Shown: positions 33,983-45,890 of the stretch, piece by piece
Layout of the letters: every line of letters begins with the position of its first letter
How positions within the stretch are numbered: the first letter of the stretch is position 1
NCBI GenBank assembly: GCA_029641185.1
Contig: JAPWGK010000002.1
Location: 1,488,001 to 1,552,000, forward strand
Direction of reading: 5' to 3'
Source: Pseudofabraea citricarpa
Taxonomy: Eukaryota; Ascomycota; Leotiomycetes; Helotiales; Dermateaceae
Length of the DNA: 64,000 bases
The notes under the pieces: generated by a model
The model's input: the letters and a program-made list of their open reading frames with translations, nothing else
What the model was told of the DNA's origin: nothing
The model's database searches: none
Position numbers and translations under genes: made by a program

Positions 33983-35733
33983 TATAAACCTATATGTAAT
34001 TGGAAGGTCGGCCGTAATATATAATTTAAGGTGCGTGGTTGAACAAAATATGCTTGTAATTGATTATCCGACTCTCTTTCCTTGTGGTGAACTGACTCGT
34101 GATTGTCGCAGGCAAGGTCCATGAGTACCATCACAATTCAATTCATCCACATCGCAGGAAGCTTTCAAATCCAGCTAGATCCCTGGTCATATTTCTCTGT
34201 TTCATCAACCAACCATGTCACCACATCTTCTTTCGCCGTTGAGACTGCTCAACCATCCGTCCCAGTAAATGTGCTCTTCTTGTCCACAGAATCCCAGCAC
34301 TGTCTCGTTAGAAGACATCAGCCGTGTCGTGGGTTTCCTTCCACGCTTCATGGGTGAGAGAGATCGACCATACCAATGAGCAGGAATCGTCGCAGGGAGA
34401 ACTTGTGACTCGGGTCCTATGCTAAGATATTATTCGTGGCTAGCAGATGAGGGAGTACCCCACCAAGACCAAGAAGTGATATGATGGAATCGTATCTAGA
34501 AAGTCGCCAGAAGATGATTTCTATAGAATTCCTCATATAATTTTATTTGTCTCTCAATTTAAACGTGTTGTACTGTAAGTACTCGTTTTGTGCCACGTTT
34601 CTATGTAAGCGAGCACCAGCCAATGCCTGTCACCACATATTACTGACCGACAAAGTGTATACTTTAGACTTGAATTATCACAACCTTCTTACGAATCCAA
34701 GTAAGTAGTTATATTATTGTAAAGCAGATTAATACACCTTGGCAAAAAGTTGAAGCGAGTGCCGGTGAATTGATTAAGCGACCGTCGTACTATGAAGTCG
34801 TATCTTCAATGCTAGTCACAGCTATTGTTTATCTCACTCGGAAGGATCAGAATATACATGAAACGGTCCGTTCTTTGAGACGAACTTGGTCGTTGTATCA
34901 AATTCAGTGCGCTATTGGGTGGTGGAGGGGGATGGACGGACGACGACCGAAGCGAAGAACCGTAGGATATACCAAGCTTTACTCGCTGGCTTGGGACCAC
35001 CCTTTGAAAACCGTGCGAACGAGTCTTGAAGCGAAGAGCAAAGAACCTTAATATATACAATTTATCCAATCCCTAGGAACTCGTATCGCAGAGTAGAATT
35101 TCAGCAACTGTTATTCGGAAACTGAATACCGGCCAAGCCAGCTAGAAAACACCACCGTCCCGGTGACACTTTAACCGGCAGCAAAGAATAAACCAATTAT
35201 GGGCATGGAAGATTGCTCGTACACTGTGCTCGTATCTCGCAAAGGCATCTGGGAACACAAAAACACAAACTGTGCAGACGATGATGAAGGAGAGCATATC
35301 TCCTTCCCCAGAGAAGCGAGTAAGCTGAACGATGGACCGGGATGCGCTGCACAATGACGCGCCCGCCAGCCAGGGTGTTTCCCAGGCTGCGTCTCCAGCC
35401 ACAGCACCATTGGACACGCCAACCTCTCACCTCCATCATCCAACGACGGCCACGTCCATTCACAGCATCTTGCGCCGAGCACAGCGCGAGATCTCTTCAA
35501 ATCGCGGAGGCAGATAAGATGGCCCCCTGCCAGATGCCCGACAGGACAAGGGGACTGAACCTGTTTCAGCGCCAACGTCTGCGAACCAGAGCCTGTGAGC
35601 CCAGGAGCTCGAAGGAATGAGGGAATAATATATTCAGAATACCTACCTACACATTGCTATCCTCACTAATCCTTCTCTGCATAACTAACACAACCAAATT
35701 CTTCATAGCAACGCCAGTACAAGATCTGCGACG
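33983..35733. other. Intergenic sequence, no gene supported
   Basis: About 1.75 kb. Open frames at 34103-34357 and 35142-35620 are short, overlapping on both strands and without recognisable motifs. I see no RNA gene or repeat. The end includes the leader of the membrane-protein gene at 35734. Confidence 0.4.
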
Positions 35734-36700
35734 ATGGGACGTTCTAATACAGCACCGCTGGATCCCAAGCCTCAGCGCAACGGGACCTTCAAGAAACCCT
35801 CTCGAAGCGCAACCACTCCCCAAGAACCACCAGTTGCAAAGTCGCATCACCCTCATCTCAAGCTGCCTCATCCTCACCTTCCAAACTTCCACCACGGCCA
35901 CCATGGAAATGAGCCAACGCCGCCCCCGTCATCGCGGCCGTCGCATGATCCTCCTCGACCCGGTCTGCCACAGCGGCAGAATAGCGTACAGACTCGCTAT
36001 ATGACAATGCTTCTGAACCTCGACGATATCCCACGCTTGCACAATATCCTAGCTGCTTTCTTTACCTGTGAGTCAATTCCTAGTGTAGTGCACAATGATT
36101 CTAATTGGTTATATAGGGGTATTACTTGCTGGTTTCCTTATCCTACCCGGAACATTCACGACCATCACAAAGAAAATCGACGAGGATAGCAGCCAATCCG
36201 AAACAGCGAATCAGATTCTGAGTAGCATCAAGCATGTGCAATTGCTCGTGGTCGGTGGGGTATGCTCTGGCATTGGAGCCCTGGGCATGGTATGGCTATG
36301 GTATAGATGGCGCCGGAACTACGTTTGGTTATTGGTAAAGTCCCCCAGCTACATACCTACCTACCCTTATCTATGAATAAACAGTTCTAATTCATCGCAG
36401 AACCGTATTTTCCTCCCTGGATGTCTCAATTCACTTGCCGGTCTAATCAGTACCTTGATTGGTGTCTATGGCCAACAAGACGGCAACTGGAGCGTCACTG
36501 CTCGAGTCACTGCTGCTGTCACAGGTGGCGTCATGATTGTGACTGGTGTCTTGTTCACTATCTATAACTTTGCGGTTCTCGCACGGGTCAAGAAGTCACA
36601 TACCAAGGAAATGGAAGGCGCTCACGAAAATGAGACGGTGCTGGAGAAGGTGCAGAGACAAGCCAACGAGCCTGCCCTAGAGCCAGGAAGTGTTGTATAA
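35734..36700 (+). CDS. Small multi-pass membrane protein with His/Pro-rich N-terminus
   Basis: Three exons, 35734..36067, 36117..36334 and 36401..36700, about 283 aa. The first 95 residues are disordered and rich in Pro and His (HHPHLKLPHPHLPNFHHGHH). About four hydrophobic segments follow: around LLAGFLILPG, VQLLVVGGVCSGIGALGMVWLW, FLPGCLNSLAGLISTLIGVY and VTGGVMIVTGVLFTIYNFAV, ending in a charged cytosolic tail. The phrase LNLDDIPRLHNILAAFFTWVLLAGF spans the first splice and reads like a conserved fungal membrane-protein family. Its function is not known to me. The His-rich region could bind metal, but that is speculation. Confidence 0.85.
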
Positions 36701-37060
36701 TGATATATGTGCTACTAGAGATCGTTGACTTGTAAGAAGTATGGGAGCGGGTGTATTTGGAGTCTACCTGGGATGATACCTTCGTTTATGTATGACGATT
36801 TAAATCTTGAATAAAAGCCTGGTCATTTTTTATTGCTATGATGATGTATGTGCCACTAGATTCATGATAATAATTCTACTGTTTGCCTGTTCTATCTATG
36901 GCAGCATTCATTTACTTTTGACCATCTCATGCAAGATTGTGCCTACAACATCTCGCCATTTCATTCCAGCACCACAGAATCATCCAGCCATTGAACCATT
37001 TTCCTTTGACGCCATCGCTATGCAACCCAAAATAGAAGACTACAAGTAAAGTTTCGACTA
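36701..37060. other. Convergent intergenic spacer
   Basis: About 360 bp between two convergent genes; it holds both 3' ends. No gene seen. Confidence 0.4.
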
Positions 37061-38668
37061 TCAAGCAAGTCCAGCCATCAACAGGTCAGTCATGCCCTTC
37101 ACCTGCAAAGCTTGTTGCGACCTCTCCACCTCGATCTTGACCCGGCGATGCAGGATCTTGAAATTACTCTTCAGCTCTTGCGAGCCTTCTACATGTTCGG
37201 AATAAAGATCAAGTAAGATGATTGCGGTATCGCAAATGGTACCGACGTAACGAGGGTCCGTGATGTGCTTGGTCACCCATTTGAGAATTGGCTGAACAGT
37301 ATTCTCATCTCGGCCCTGCAGTGCAGCGAGCATGGCGCTTCGATGCCGTAATTCGACTAGGCAGGTGAGAACAGTGATGGCCGGGAGTTTCTCCTCAAGA
37401 ACAAAATCTAGCGCTTCGGCGTATTTGCCTTGTCGGAGATGTCTCTCCCACGGTGTTTGTCGCTTCGTCTTCTCGCGCTCGTTGCCCTCGATAATCACGT
37501 CTGCGCCTTCACCAACAAAGTCCATCCCTCGGAGCTTTCTTTGAACACCCCGTGTTCGTTTCTTCCCTCTCTTCTTGTCATAGGCATCCAGTGTACCTTC
37601 AACCAGGGCCTGCATCTCTTTGGCTTTCTCGCGCTCCTTGATTTTCTGTTGACCTGAAAGTCGTGTCCGGATTGACAGGATTCCAGATTGCATACCCACG
37701 ACCAAATGCTTGTCTTCGCGATTTGCGCCTGCGCTGACAACACTGACTGAGAGTACTGGGGATGGATATTTGGACCCAGATACTACATTCCATCCCGAGG
37801 TTTCAAAGATTTTGACATGTCCATCCAACCCTCCGCTAACAAGTCTCGTACCATTACGGGCAAGGCAAAGCGAGGTAACAGTCTTCTGATGGTTCTTAAT
37901 GAGATGTAACGGCTTGCCTGCGACTACGTCGAGGACTGAGATCTGGTTGTCCGCAGAAGCTAGGATGGTAGTCCCAGATGGCATAGGAAGAACAGACTCG
38001 ATTGGCGCAGCATGCTTGAAGACCATTACGGCCTTGCTAGGCACTCTAGGATCCCAAAGTCTGACGGTTTCGTCGTAACTACCCGTCACAAGCAAATTGG
38101 ACATAGATCCAGGCATGAAACTTCCACTCCTGACATAATCAGAATGACCAACAAAGGTCGTTGTGCTCGCCTGACTTGGAAGATCCCAGAGTCGGACTGT
38201 GCGATCGTCACTTGCGCTCATGACCGTGGTCAGCTCGGTGGGCGAAAACTTCGTCGTCCATACTGGCTGTTTATGTTCCGTCCACGTCTTCAGAATTGCC
38301 CTCGAATTGACATCAAACACTTGTATCTTTCCCGTCTCATCACCGGCAACCATAACGCGACCATCTCTGCGAATCTCTCCGCTATGCGCAATGTCCGAGA
38401 ATCGAGTGATGGTCTTGACAAGTTTCCGCGTTCGAATGGAGTATATCTGGACTCGAGTACCAGTAGTGACCGTAAAGTAGTCATTGGTCGAGGGCTGCAA
38501 CGCATTGCTCGGTGGAGGGGGGAAGGAGATGTGCGTTACTGGGTAGTTCGTAGGTGAGGGAATAGTCTGCTGCGACCGGAAAGTTTTCCAGTAGACCTGC
38601 TCGGCCGTGATGGGTGAAGGCCCGCTGGGGTGTAAGACCTTCGGGATGGGCTGGATTGGGTGGGACAT
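37061..38668 (-). CDS. UTP15: Utp15, U3 snoRNP (SSU processome) WD40 protein
   Basis: Single exon, 535 aa. Utp15 is part of the t-UTP/UTP-A subcomplex that binds nascent pre-rRNA in the nucleolus and is needed for 18S rRNA maturation. WD40 repeats fill about residues 65-340, with SASDDRTVRLWD near 155 and TGSYDETVRLWDP near 195 and a later SGGLDGHVKIFE. The C-terminal Utp15 domain spans about 385-530: basic linker KKRGKKRTRGVQRKLRGMDF, then ALDFVLEEKLPAITVLTCLVELRHR. The start ATG at 38668 gives MSHPIQPIPKV. The frame extends upstream only to a TTG codon. The gene is isolated, with about 0.7 kb of upstream space. Confidence 0.96.
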   Translation of the reverse strand: MSHPIQPIPKVLHPSGPSPITAEQVYWKTFRSQQTIPSPTNYPVTHISFPPPPSNALQPSTNDYFTVTTGTRVQIYSIRTRKLVKTITRFSDIAHSGEIRRDGRVMVAGDETGKIQVFDVNSRAILKTWTEHKQPVWTTKFSPTELTTVMSASDDRTVRLWDLPSQASTTTFVGHSDYVRSGSFMPGSMSNLLVTGSYDETVRLWDPRVPSKAVMVFKHAAPIESVLPMPSGTTILASADNQISVLDVVAGKPLHLIKNHQKTVTSLCLARNGTRLVSGGLDGHVKIFETSGWNVVSGSKYPSPVLSVSVVSAGANREDKHLVVGMQSGILSIRTRLSGQQKIKEREKAKEMQALVEGTLDAYDKKRGKKRTRGVQRKLRGMDFVGEGADVIIEGNEREKTKRQTPWERHLRQGKYAEALDFVLEEKLPAITVLTCLVELRHRSAMLAALQGRDENTVQPILKWVTKHITDPRYVGTICDTAIILLDLYSEHVEGSQELKSNFKILHRRVKIEVERSQQALQVKGMTDLLMAGLA

Positions 38669-39358
38669 CTTTGCTTGTAACCTTGGTCGCTGCAGTGGAA
38701 GTCGTGGAGAGAGCTTCAAAATAAAAAAGTTCGACGGAAAGAATATCTGCTATCGCGAGGCTATTTTACACGGGCTCCGGCAAAACCTTCCGAAATACAT
38801 CTACACGTGACACAAATGCGATTTGACAATGCCAACACAAATCTTCTTGTTTTTTTCCCATTGTTTTTACCCCAAGCCCCTGAAGCTTTCGTCGGGATAT
38901 TAATGACGGTATTGCAGCACTGGGCATAAATGATCATGGATGATCGACTGGACTCGAAGGCTAAAACATGCAACGGAGTATTAGATTAAGCGACGGTTGG
39001 GTGGCAATTAGGTTATGGCAGATATTTCAGAGAAGAGACTTAAAAATTCAGTACAAAATCATTTTATAGGCCTCTCATAGTAAACCGAAAGTTGGCTGGA
39101 AGAAAAATGTCAAGATAATGGACTAGTTCTTATACTTCTCCTAAGGAACTAGAAACGAAGTACACATCCCATATGGTACGAATAATCAATGCTTCAATTT
39201 TCTTGCTAAATACAACTGTATGATGATCCTAATAATGCCAAGTCTATACCAAGAAACAAAACTCCCGAGAAAAATTTCCACCTTCGTGGTGTTTGATATT
39301 ACCAACGCCAACACAACTTCGGGAACAATTTCCTTATTCTGCCCTTATCGTCCCCCAT
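38669..39358. other. Intergenic sequence; UTP15 promoter
   Basis: About 0.7 kb containing the UTP15 promoter on one side and the 3' end of the DUF2306 gene on the other. No other gene supported. Confidence 0.4.
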
Positions 39359-40504
39359 TTACTTTTGAACCGGCATTGGTGCCCAGGGCTGAACATCACC
39401 CCATCTATCAGAAGTCAACCCAGCGCTGCCTGGGTGCTTGAGCCCCTTCTCCAACTGTTTCTCGTAGCTGACCTGTCGCAATCTTTGGGTTTCGCGAGTT
39501 GTCAAGTTGAGATATATCTCAACACCAACAAGATGCATGAGCAATGCCAGCCAGAGTGCCATTCCGAAAGGCAATCCCAAACTAGCGCCCACTCCTTCAG
39601 CGTTACCGTTCATGCTGGCCTTCACCACAACCCGACCTCCTTCAAGAGAAGCTACGTCGCTACATTGTGGGTAATCTTCCAGAAGCCGAGTTTGGTTTCT
39701 ATCATGCAAGAACGAGATTTCGTCGCAAGGCATGGTAGTATAGTAGTTGTCCATGGATGTCATGACCATTGCCGATATGATCATGATGATTCGAAGGGTG
39801 ATGATAGTACCGAGATAGAACATGGCTCTGAGCATCCACGCACGATGTTGATCGATCTGTAGTCGCTTGATATTGACCCATGCCATGACGATGCTTGTAA
39901 ATGTAAGAATGACCAAAGCACCAACACCAGCCTGTGTCTCGGCTGTACCACCGAACGCCCGACGTGCAATCATCAATGCTCCGATCAGAGAGAACAGAAC
40001 TAGGACCATGATGAGATATCCATTGATACGATGAACTATGAGTGCCTTGTGGCGTATGACCGGTACGAATTGCCACACCATAAGGAGCCCAGCTGGAATA
40101 ACAGTAACGAGATGCATCGTGATTCCGACTCTGTAATGGTCTTTGCGATACCAGTACCATTCGCCAGGACTCGAGCCATTTTTGTAGCTGTTGTAAGCAT
40201 TGCCGCTGATATTAAGATAAGACAGCCGAGCCAGGGAGAAACCAAACATGGCACCAGCGAAAATGAAAACTATTGTTGTTAGTATTGCCTCGAGTATAAG
40301 CGAGGAAACAGAAAACTTACAAAGAGGAAAGTTATAGCCTTTTTGGAAGCCCAATGGTCGATATATCTTCCTCATGAAAGTGACAAATTTGCCTGCTTGC
40401 TTTTCATGGACTTCTGGTCTCCATTCCTGGGTTTGCTGAGACTGCTTTGGGGCCTGATCAGACCACGTAGACTCATCTCTCGAGACGTCAGAGTGCATCT
40501 CCAT
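39359..40504 (-). CDS. DUF2306 multi-pass membrane protein
   Basis: Two exons, 40504..40321 and 40269..39359, about 364 aa. The 51-nt intron is a multiple of three and has no stop, so the uninterrupted frame (381 codons) looks like a single exon. A textbook donor (GTAAGT), a perfect TACTAAC branch site and an AATAG acceptor show that it is an intron, and removal gives FPLFFIFAGAMFGFSLARL. Six or more hydrophobic segments follow. The family phrases are YYWYRK-like WYWYRKDHYRVGITMHLVTV, HKALIVHRINGYL and QHRAWMLRAMFYLGTI, typical of the fungal DUF2306 family, with conserved His residues that suggest haem or metal binding. Function is not established. It is divergent from the Zn2Cys6 regulator. 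Confidence 0.9.
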   Translation of the reverse strand: MEMHSDVSRDESTWSDQAPKQSQQTQEWRPEVHEKQAGKFVTFMRKIYRPLGFQKGYNFPLCKFSVSSLILEAILTTIVFIFAGAMFGFSLARLSYLNISGNAYNSYKNGSSPGEWYWYRKDHYRVGITMHLVTVIPAGLLMVWQFVPVIRHKALIVHRINGYLIMVLVLFSLIGALMIARRAFGGTAETQAGVGALVILTFTSIVMAWVNIKRLQIDQHRAWMLRAMFYLGTIITLRIIMIISAMVMTSMDNYYTTMPCDEISFLHDRNQTRLLEDYPQCSDVASLEGGRVVVKASMNGNAEGVGASLGLPFGMALWLALLMHLVGVEIYLNLTTRETQRLRQVSYEKQLEKGLKHPGSAGLTSDRWGDVQPWAPMPVQK

Positions 40505-41251
40505 GATGGCAGTGTTTCTGTGAATGTTGATAATAGAAAAATAGGCTGCGAGTTAAAATACTAAAGAAGCTTTGAGGAAATTTCAGAGTAGAAGAAGACC
40601 CAAGACTTGAAGTGGAGTCGCTGTGGAATGCTTCTTTACCGTCAAGCACCAGCTTACCTTTATAACTTCGAACTGGCGATGCCCAGCTATGATCATCATT
40701 CTTAGTGACACTGCCCAGCACATGTCGAGTCTTGTTTGAACTACTTGCGGTGGAGTTTTGATTGCTATAGCAGGCTCGTGCAATCACAGCTAGGCTACGG
40801 ACGTATTCTAGTAGACTTTGTCTCGCATTTTCACGATCTGTGAATTGGCCATCTGCTGTTTAGATTGCCTGAAGGGCTAATACTAATCGGGTCGACTTTG
40901 CGCACCGTCGCAGCCAATAACAGAGCCCATTTTTCCAGATGGAGCACGTCACGATCGCTTAGTTTCGCACTCGCTTGTTGCCGGCCGGCGCTCTCTCTCG
41001 CATTATCTAATCACTGCTGCATCCAAGCCTCCACCTCTCACATGCAGCCTATTGTCAATGGTTGAGGATATACTTGATTATGCGGACAACGCGTGTGCAT
41101 TGAGTCGATCTTAGTAGCCAAGCCACATAGTCAATGCACAGCCTCATGTTTAGGCACGCAACACTGGGCCCAAGGAGTATTTGAGACTCCGGATATCTGC
41201 CGGACTCTGCACACAACGAACTGCCATGAAAGACGAGGCGCTGGACTCAGT
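40505..41251. promoter_or_regulatory. Divergent region between DUF2306 and Zn2Cys6 genes
   Basis: About 0.75 kb between divergent start codons, so it must serve both promoters. Several CGG-containing stretches of the kind bound by Zn2Cys6 proteins occur (for example GCCGGCCGGCG near 40981), but no defined inverted pair was established. Confidence 0.4.
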
Positions 41252-42986
41252 ATGGTCAACACGGGGAAGCCAAGCAGAGGCTGCACAGTATGCAGAAAGA
41301 GGAAAATCAAGGTACATCACACCTGCGTGTACCCTACCTCAGACATAAAGCTCCATGGAGCTGATGGTTGATAGTGCGACGAGGCATTGCCTGGCTGTTC
41401 ATATTGCTTCAAGAAGCAGATCGTTTGTCCTGGATACCAGGATGCCTTCGACCTGGCATTTCGTGACCAGAGCACCGTAGCAGAAAAGAGTGTACAACGT
41501 CGGAAAAAAGCCACGGATGGAAAACTGCGTCAGAGAATTTCCTTTCCAACTGGCCCAGACTCAAGCTTCATCCCAGATCTACTGAGAGCATCGTCAACAT
41601 CACTTTCAACATACCCATCGCGTGTCCCAAGTCCAATATCTGAAGATTATTCCGAGTACGCTCTCGATTTTCTCTATTCGAGCTACCTTGTTCTCCCACG
41701 ACCACCTGAGGTTAGGAAGGGATTTTTAGAGCTTCTTCATCCAATATATCTGGCCTCTGACCCATTATCTCCTTTGAGGCCGGCAACTTATGCTGTTGGC
41801 TCACTTTTGCTTGAAGCTTGGATCTTGAGAAGACCTGGCGAATTAATTTCCACGGCGAGGCCATTTTACTTGAAAGCGCTTTCTATACTACGGACTATTT
41901 TGTCAGATGAGAATGCTATCGTAACTAATGATATACTTATGGCAGTCTTGTTGCTGGAGATGTACGAGGTGAGAATGATGTGTTCTGGATCTTTCACAAA
42001 GAAATGTAGAGCTAATTACCCACTACAAGGGCCTGGTGTCTTTTTTCAGAGGTACTCACTCTCAAGGAACACATGTGAGTGGTGCTGTCGCACTGATCCG
42101 TAACCGAAAAAGTAAGCTTTCGCAGGGGATATTGGTTGCTGTTCGAAACAATATGGTAATTAGCTAGCCTTTAATTGCAGCCTTACATCATTAACATTTA
42201 TCTCAGGTTGATACTGCTATCAAAACCTCACAGCCAGTTCCACCAATTGTAGGCTCTTGGAAAGATATGGCTGTGGATATACCAAGAACTGCTTCACTAC
42301 GAGTTGATGAAATCGATATCAAAGTAGCCAATATCCAGGCATTTGCAGCTGCCAAGCTTCCTACGATTGACGCCGCTACCGATTCTGGATCTAGGGCTCT
42401 CTATAACCTCTTAAACGCTGCAACAAATATCGATGCAGAATTAGTAGCTTGGGTAGTATCGATCCCTGACTCATGGATACCAGTCAGCGTTTCTGGGACT
42501 CGAGCAATTCCTCCGTCAGTCAAGACAGCTGGCCTCTATGGAGACGAATGCGATATATACTCTGATGTTTTTGTCGCCAATACAATGAATAGGTACCGAT
42601 GCTCCCGACTGAGGCTCCATTCTTTAATGATCGCCTGTCATGATAAGCTTGAACACAAAGATAATTCCTCCACGACTTCAAACTCCTTGGAAATAATTCA
42701 AGAAATGGTCGACGGAATATGCAGCAGCCTGCCTTTCTATCTAGGCGATCAAATGGTCAGGGGCCGATTGGATGCCGTCATTCAATATCCTCAAATACCT
42801 GATAAACCATTGCCCGAAAAACATTTGCTAGCAGCTCCTGCTCTCGGAGGTTGGTTTCTTATTGGCAGGCTAAAGGATATCAGTTCTTTAAACTGTTCCT
42901 TGAGAGAAGGCCAGCAAGAATGGATCCGCAGTCAGATGGCAAGACTCATGAAAATCTATGGCATCGAACCAATCGCTCAGCCTTGA
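41252..42986 (+). CDS. Zn2Cys6 fungal transcription factor
   Basis: Four exons, 41252..41311, 41375..41968, 42030..42155 and 42207..42986, about 519 aa. The binuclear zinc cluster, split by intron 1, reads CTVCRKRKIK then CDEALPGCSYC and KKQIVCPGY (residues about 11-40): the six-Cys pattern that binds CGG half-sites. A basic linker (QRRKKATDGKLRQR) follows. The rest is a helical fungal-specific regulatory region, with LDFLYSSYLVLPRPPEVR, the family motif FFRGTHSQGTHVSGAVALIRNR restored by the third exon (split here in two at GTHVSG), and a terminal helical part ending near MKIYGIEPIAQP. It is immediately upstream of a TRI12-type MFS pump on the same strand, so it may regulate that gene; this is inference from position. 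Confidence 0.92.
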
Positions 42987-43665
42987 TTTGGAAACCTGTA
43001 AGTCGGTTTATCTCGGATTTTAAAGGTGTCAAGCAACTCTGGATCTCAAAGAACGGCTAGTCTCCTAAGATCAAGGCGCTGCAACGATTCTTAGAAAGTG
43101 ATCAGTCTACTATTTCAAGCATTATTGCTTAATATCATCATAGGGTGAAAGGTGAAAACACATTTGACTCATCTCTTCATCCTAAATTTATACCTCCAAA
43201 GTACATAATACGTGGACCGGAAAACGATATCCACAGATTGACAGCTCGCTTAAAGATATCCAACGTCTACAACAGCGCCGCGACGTTGTTCACTGCTCGC
43301 GCCACCGAATTTGTGGCGGCAACTACCAATCATGACAGGACTGAAAGGTTAACTATCCTACCAAAACTGTAATTCTCCCACGCGTGGATGATCTTCAATG
43401 TTTGGGACGGCAAGTCGGCTTTGGTTGCCACACCTGGATGGAGATAGGAAGCTCTTATCCCGTTCCTGGAAGCTGGGATAGACCCCGCATTAGAAGCCGA
43501 GCAAGATCGCTTGAGTAACAATTCCTACATAAAGAAATCGAAAACCCTTGCTCATTTTTTTGCTTTTCTGGTGATCCTGAACCTCTGTTCTCGATCATTC
43601 CAGGATTAAGAGCCGTGTGTTATATTTTACCGTCTCAAAGTTTAGATTGAAATATTTCCTACAGC
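42987..43665. other. Intergenic sequence; TRI12-type pump promoter
   Basis: About 0.68 kb between the regulator and the pump. No gene seen. CGG triplets occur but no clear paired site was defined. Confidence 0.4.
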
Positions 43666-45890
43666 ATGGCTCAGAATAAGATGGACGAGAAAGCTTTTGA
43701 TGAGCATGTAGAGGTGGCTACGAATACGGAAGTTGGGTCACCATCTCAAGTAGAGGACTGGCCTCAAGAAAAACCCAAATTGAATCTCCAGATGGTTCTT
43801 GCATTCATTGTAAGTTCTGAAGCCCATTTTGCTATGACATCTGAAAACCATGTGGTGTATCACGAGAGAATTATCTTTCAAATGTTCTTGTGAGGTTGCT
43901 AGTCAGTTACGAAGAAGAGGGGGAAAACCATAAGAAATCCTTTTAATCAAATTACAGGCACTTGCCATGCAATTTAATGCATATATTTTCACACTCCTTA
44001 TTCCTTCGACCACCTTGTCGACAATCAACGCAGACTTGGGACCCGATCCTAACAGTACTTGGATTACTGTTTCTTGGACTCTTGCAGCATCCATTATCGT
44101 CTCTGTTGGAGGTCGTCTTAGTGATATATTTGGAAGAAGATACTTCATGCTCTTCGGAGCGTGTCTCAGTTTAGTAGGCTGCATCATTGGGGCAACCGGG
44201 AGATCAATCAATCAAATGATTGTTAGCGGTGTTGTTCTTGGAACTGGCTCCGGATTCCAGGAAATGAGCTACGCTTGTATTCAAGAGATCGTGCCAAATC
44301 AGTGGAGAATCTATGCTATTGGTAAGAATCAATTTTCTTGCGTTTCACAATCTGAAAACAGAAAGACAAATACTGGGATAATGACGCTTTGAACAAATTG
44401 ATTCGTCAACTGTAGCAATTCAACCCCTGCTAACTCTTTGAAATAGGTCTTTTCGATCTCATGGCATCAATTTCTTTTCTCGGACCTCTGGTAGCATATG
44501 TCTTTATCGGACGTACAACAATAGGCTGGCGAGGCGCATACATTTACATGACAGTATTTCATGCCTGTGCATTAGTATTACTTTTCTGCGTGTACTATCC
44601 ACCAACCTTTGAATCGAAGCATCATTTGGACGGGAAGACAAAAATACAACTGCTCCGAGAACTCGATTATGTCGGACTCTTCCTGTTTTCCGCTGGCTGC
44701 ATCCTCTTCCTTCTCGGTGTGAATTGGGGAGGTCGCCAGCATCCATGGAATACTACTTATGTCATTGCACCCATGATTATCGGTATTTTGTGCCTAGTAT
44801 CACTTGGATTTTGGGAGGTTTATGCGCCCTTGAAGAACCCTTTAATGCCTCCTCGGCTATTCAGGAAGTGGAGACAGTAAGTTCAGATGCCTACCCAAAA
44901 TTGAAACATGCTTATTGTCTTAGATTCAGCATGGTACTTGTTGTCTGCTTTGTTGGTGGCATGCTGTATTATGCGATGAATGTATTATGGTAAGTATTGA
45001 GTCCTGCCAACGTAAAAAAAAAAAATGCTAAATTCAGGCAGGCCCCGCCAGAGTCAATTACTCTTCACTGGCCCAGATCCCATCACAAAAGGCCTTTATG
45101 CTGAAATGATACCGTTGGGAACTATCAGTGAGAACTTGAATCCAAATGTACACAATTATGGCTAATCAGATAGTCTCATCCTTCGTGGTTGTTTTCGTCT
45201 GCGCTCGCCTTGGCCATGAGCGATGGCAATTATTCGTCTTCATGATAATCGAAACCGCTTTGGTGGGCTCCCTCGCTTCAGTTGGTCTCAACTCCAAGAT
45301 CCAGGCTATCTGCACAATTGTGGCACTTTCCAGCACAGTCACTCCTCCACAATTATTGTCTTTTACTATGCTCTCGCTTGGTATTGATGACCAGACTGAT
45401 ATGTAAGCATTTCTCCATAAAGTGAGATTATAAATACTAAAGATAATCACAAAGTGGAATCGCCGTCGGACTAGCAGGAACATTCCGACTTCTTGGAGGC
45501 TCAATCGCCACAGCGATTTACACCTCGATTATCAATAATGGTTTCGCTTCTGCATTACCCAACCAAGTAACGACCGAGATTGCCGGTCTGGGTTTTCCAT
45601 CTGGTAGTTTACCTGCTCTTCTAAAAGCGGCCACGACAAATACCGCTGCCGCGTATAAAAATGTGCCTGGTGCCACACCGAGCGTGATTGCAGCTGCAAG
45701 TTTAGCTGTTAAGAAAGCTTATGTGCTTGCTTTCCGCACAACGTACTTGGCGGCTATTGGTTTTGGTGGGGCGGCTATCATTGCGGCTTTCTTTACGCGG
45801 GATATTGATATGTCAATGAAGAATCATCAGAGGGCTGTTAAGTTGGAGAATGAAACTGAAACGCCCAAGAGCAAGGAGTTGGATGTTTAG
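43666..45890 (+). CDS. TRI12-type MFS efflux transporter
   Basis: Seven exons, 43666..43809, 43958..44321, 44447..44876, 44924..44989, 45042..45127, 45174..45402 and 45455..45890, about 584 aa, the normal length. The protein is a 14-segment MFS pump of the fungal trichothecene-efflux (TRI12) family. Marks are STWITVSWTLAASIIVSVGG, GRLSDIFGRRYFMLFG, SGFQEMSYACIQEIVPNQWR, FLGPLVAYVFIGRTTIGWRGAYIY and LAGTFRLLGGSIATAIYTSI. Family members export toxins, siderophores or xenobiotics; membership does not imply that this fungus makes trichothecenes, and no toxin synthesis gene is in the window. Intron 4 has two nearby acceptors (CAG-GCAG), and only the second keeps the frame. It follows a Zn2Cys6 regulator on the same strand. 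Confidence 0.9.

Noticed and set aside
35142..35620. Possible small gene before the 35734 membrane protein
   Set aside because: Competing frames on both strands, no motif, and no plausible start and splice signals together.
43666..45890. Reading the TRI12-type pump as evidence of a trichothecene cluster
   Set aside because: No terpene synthase, P450 or other synthesis gene is in the window; this pump family is widespread in fungi that make no such toxin.
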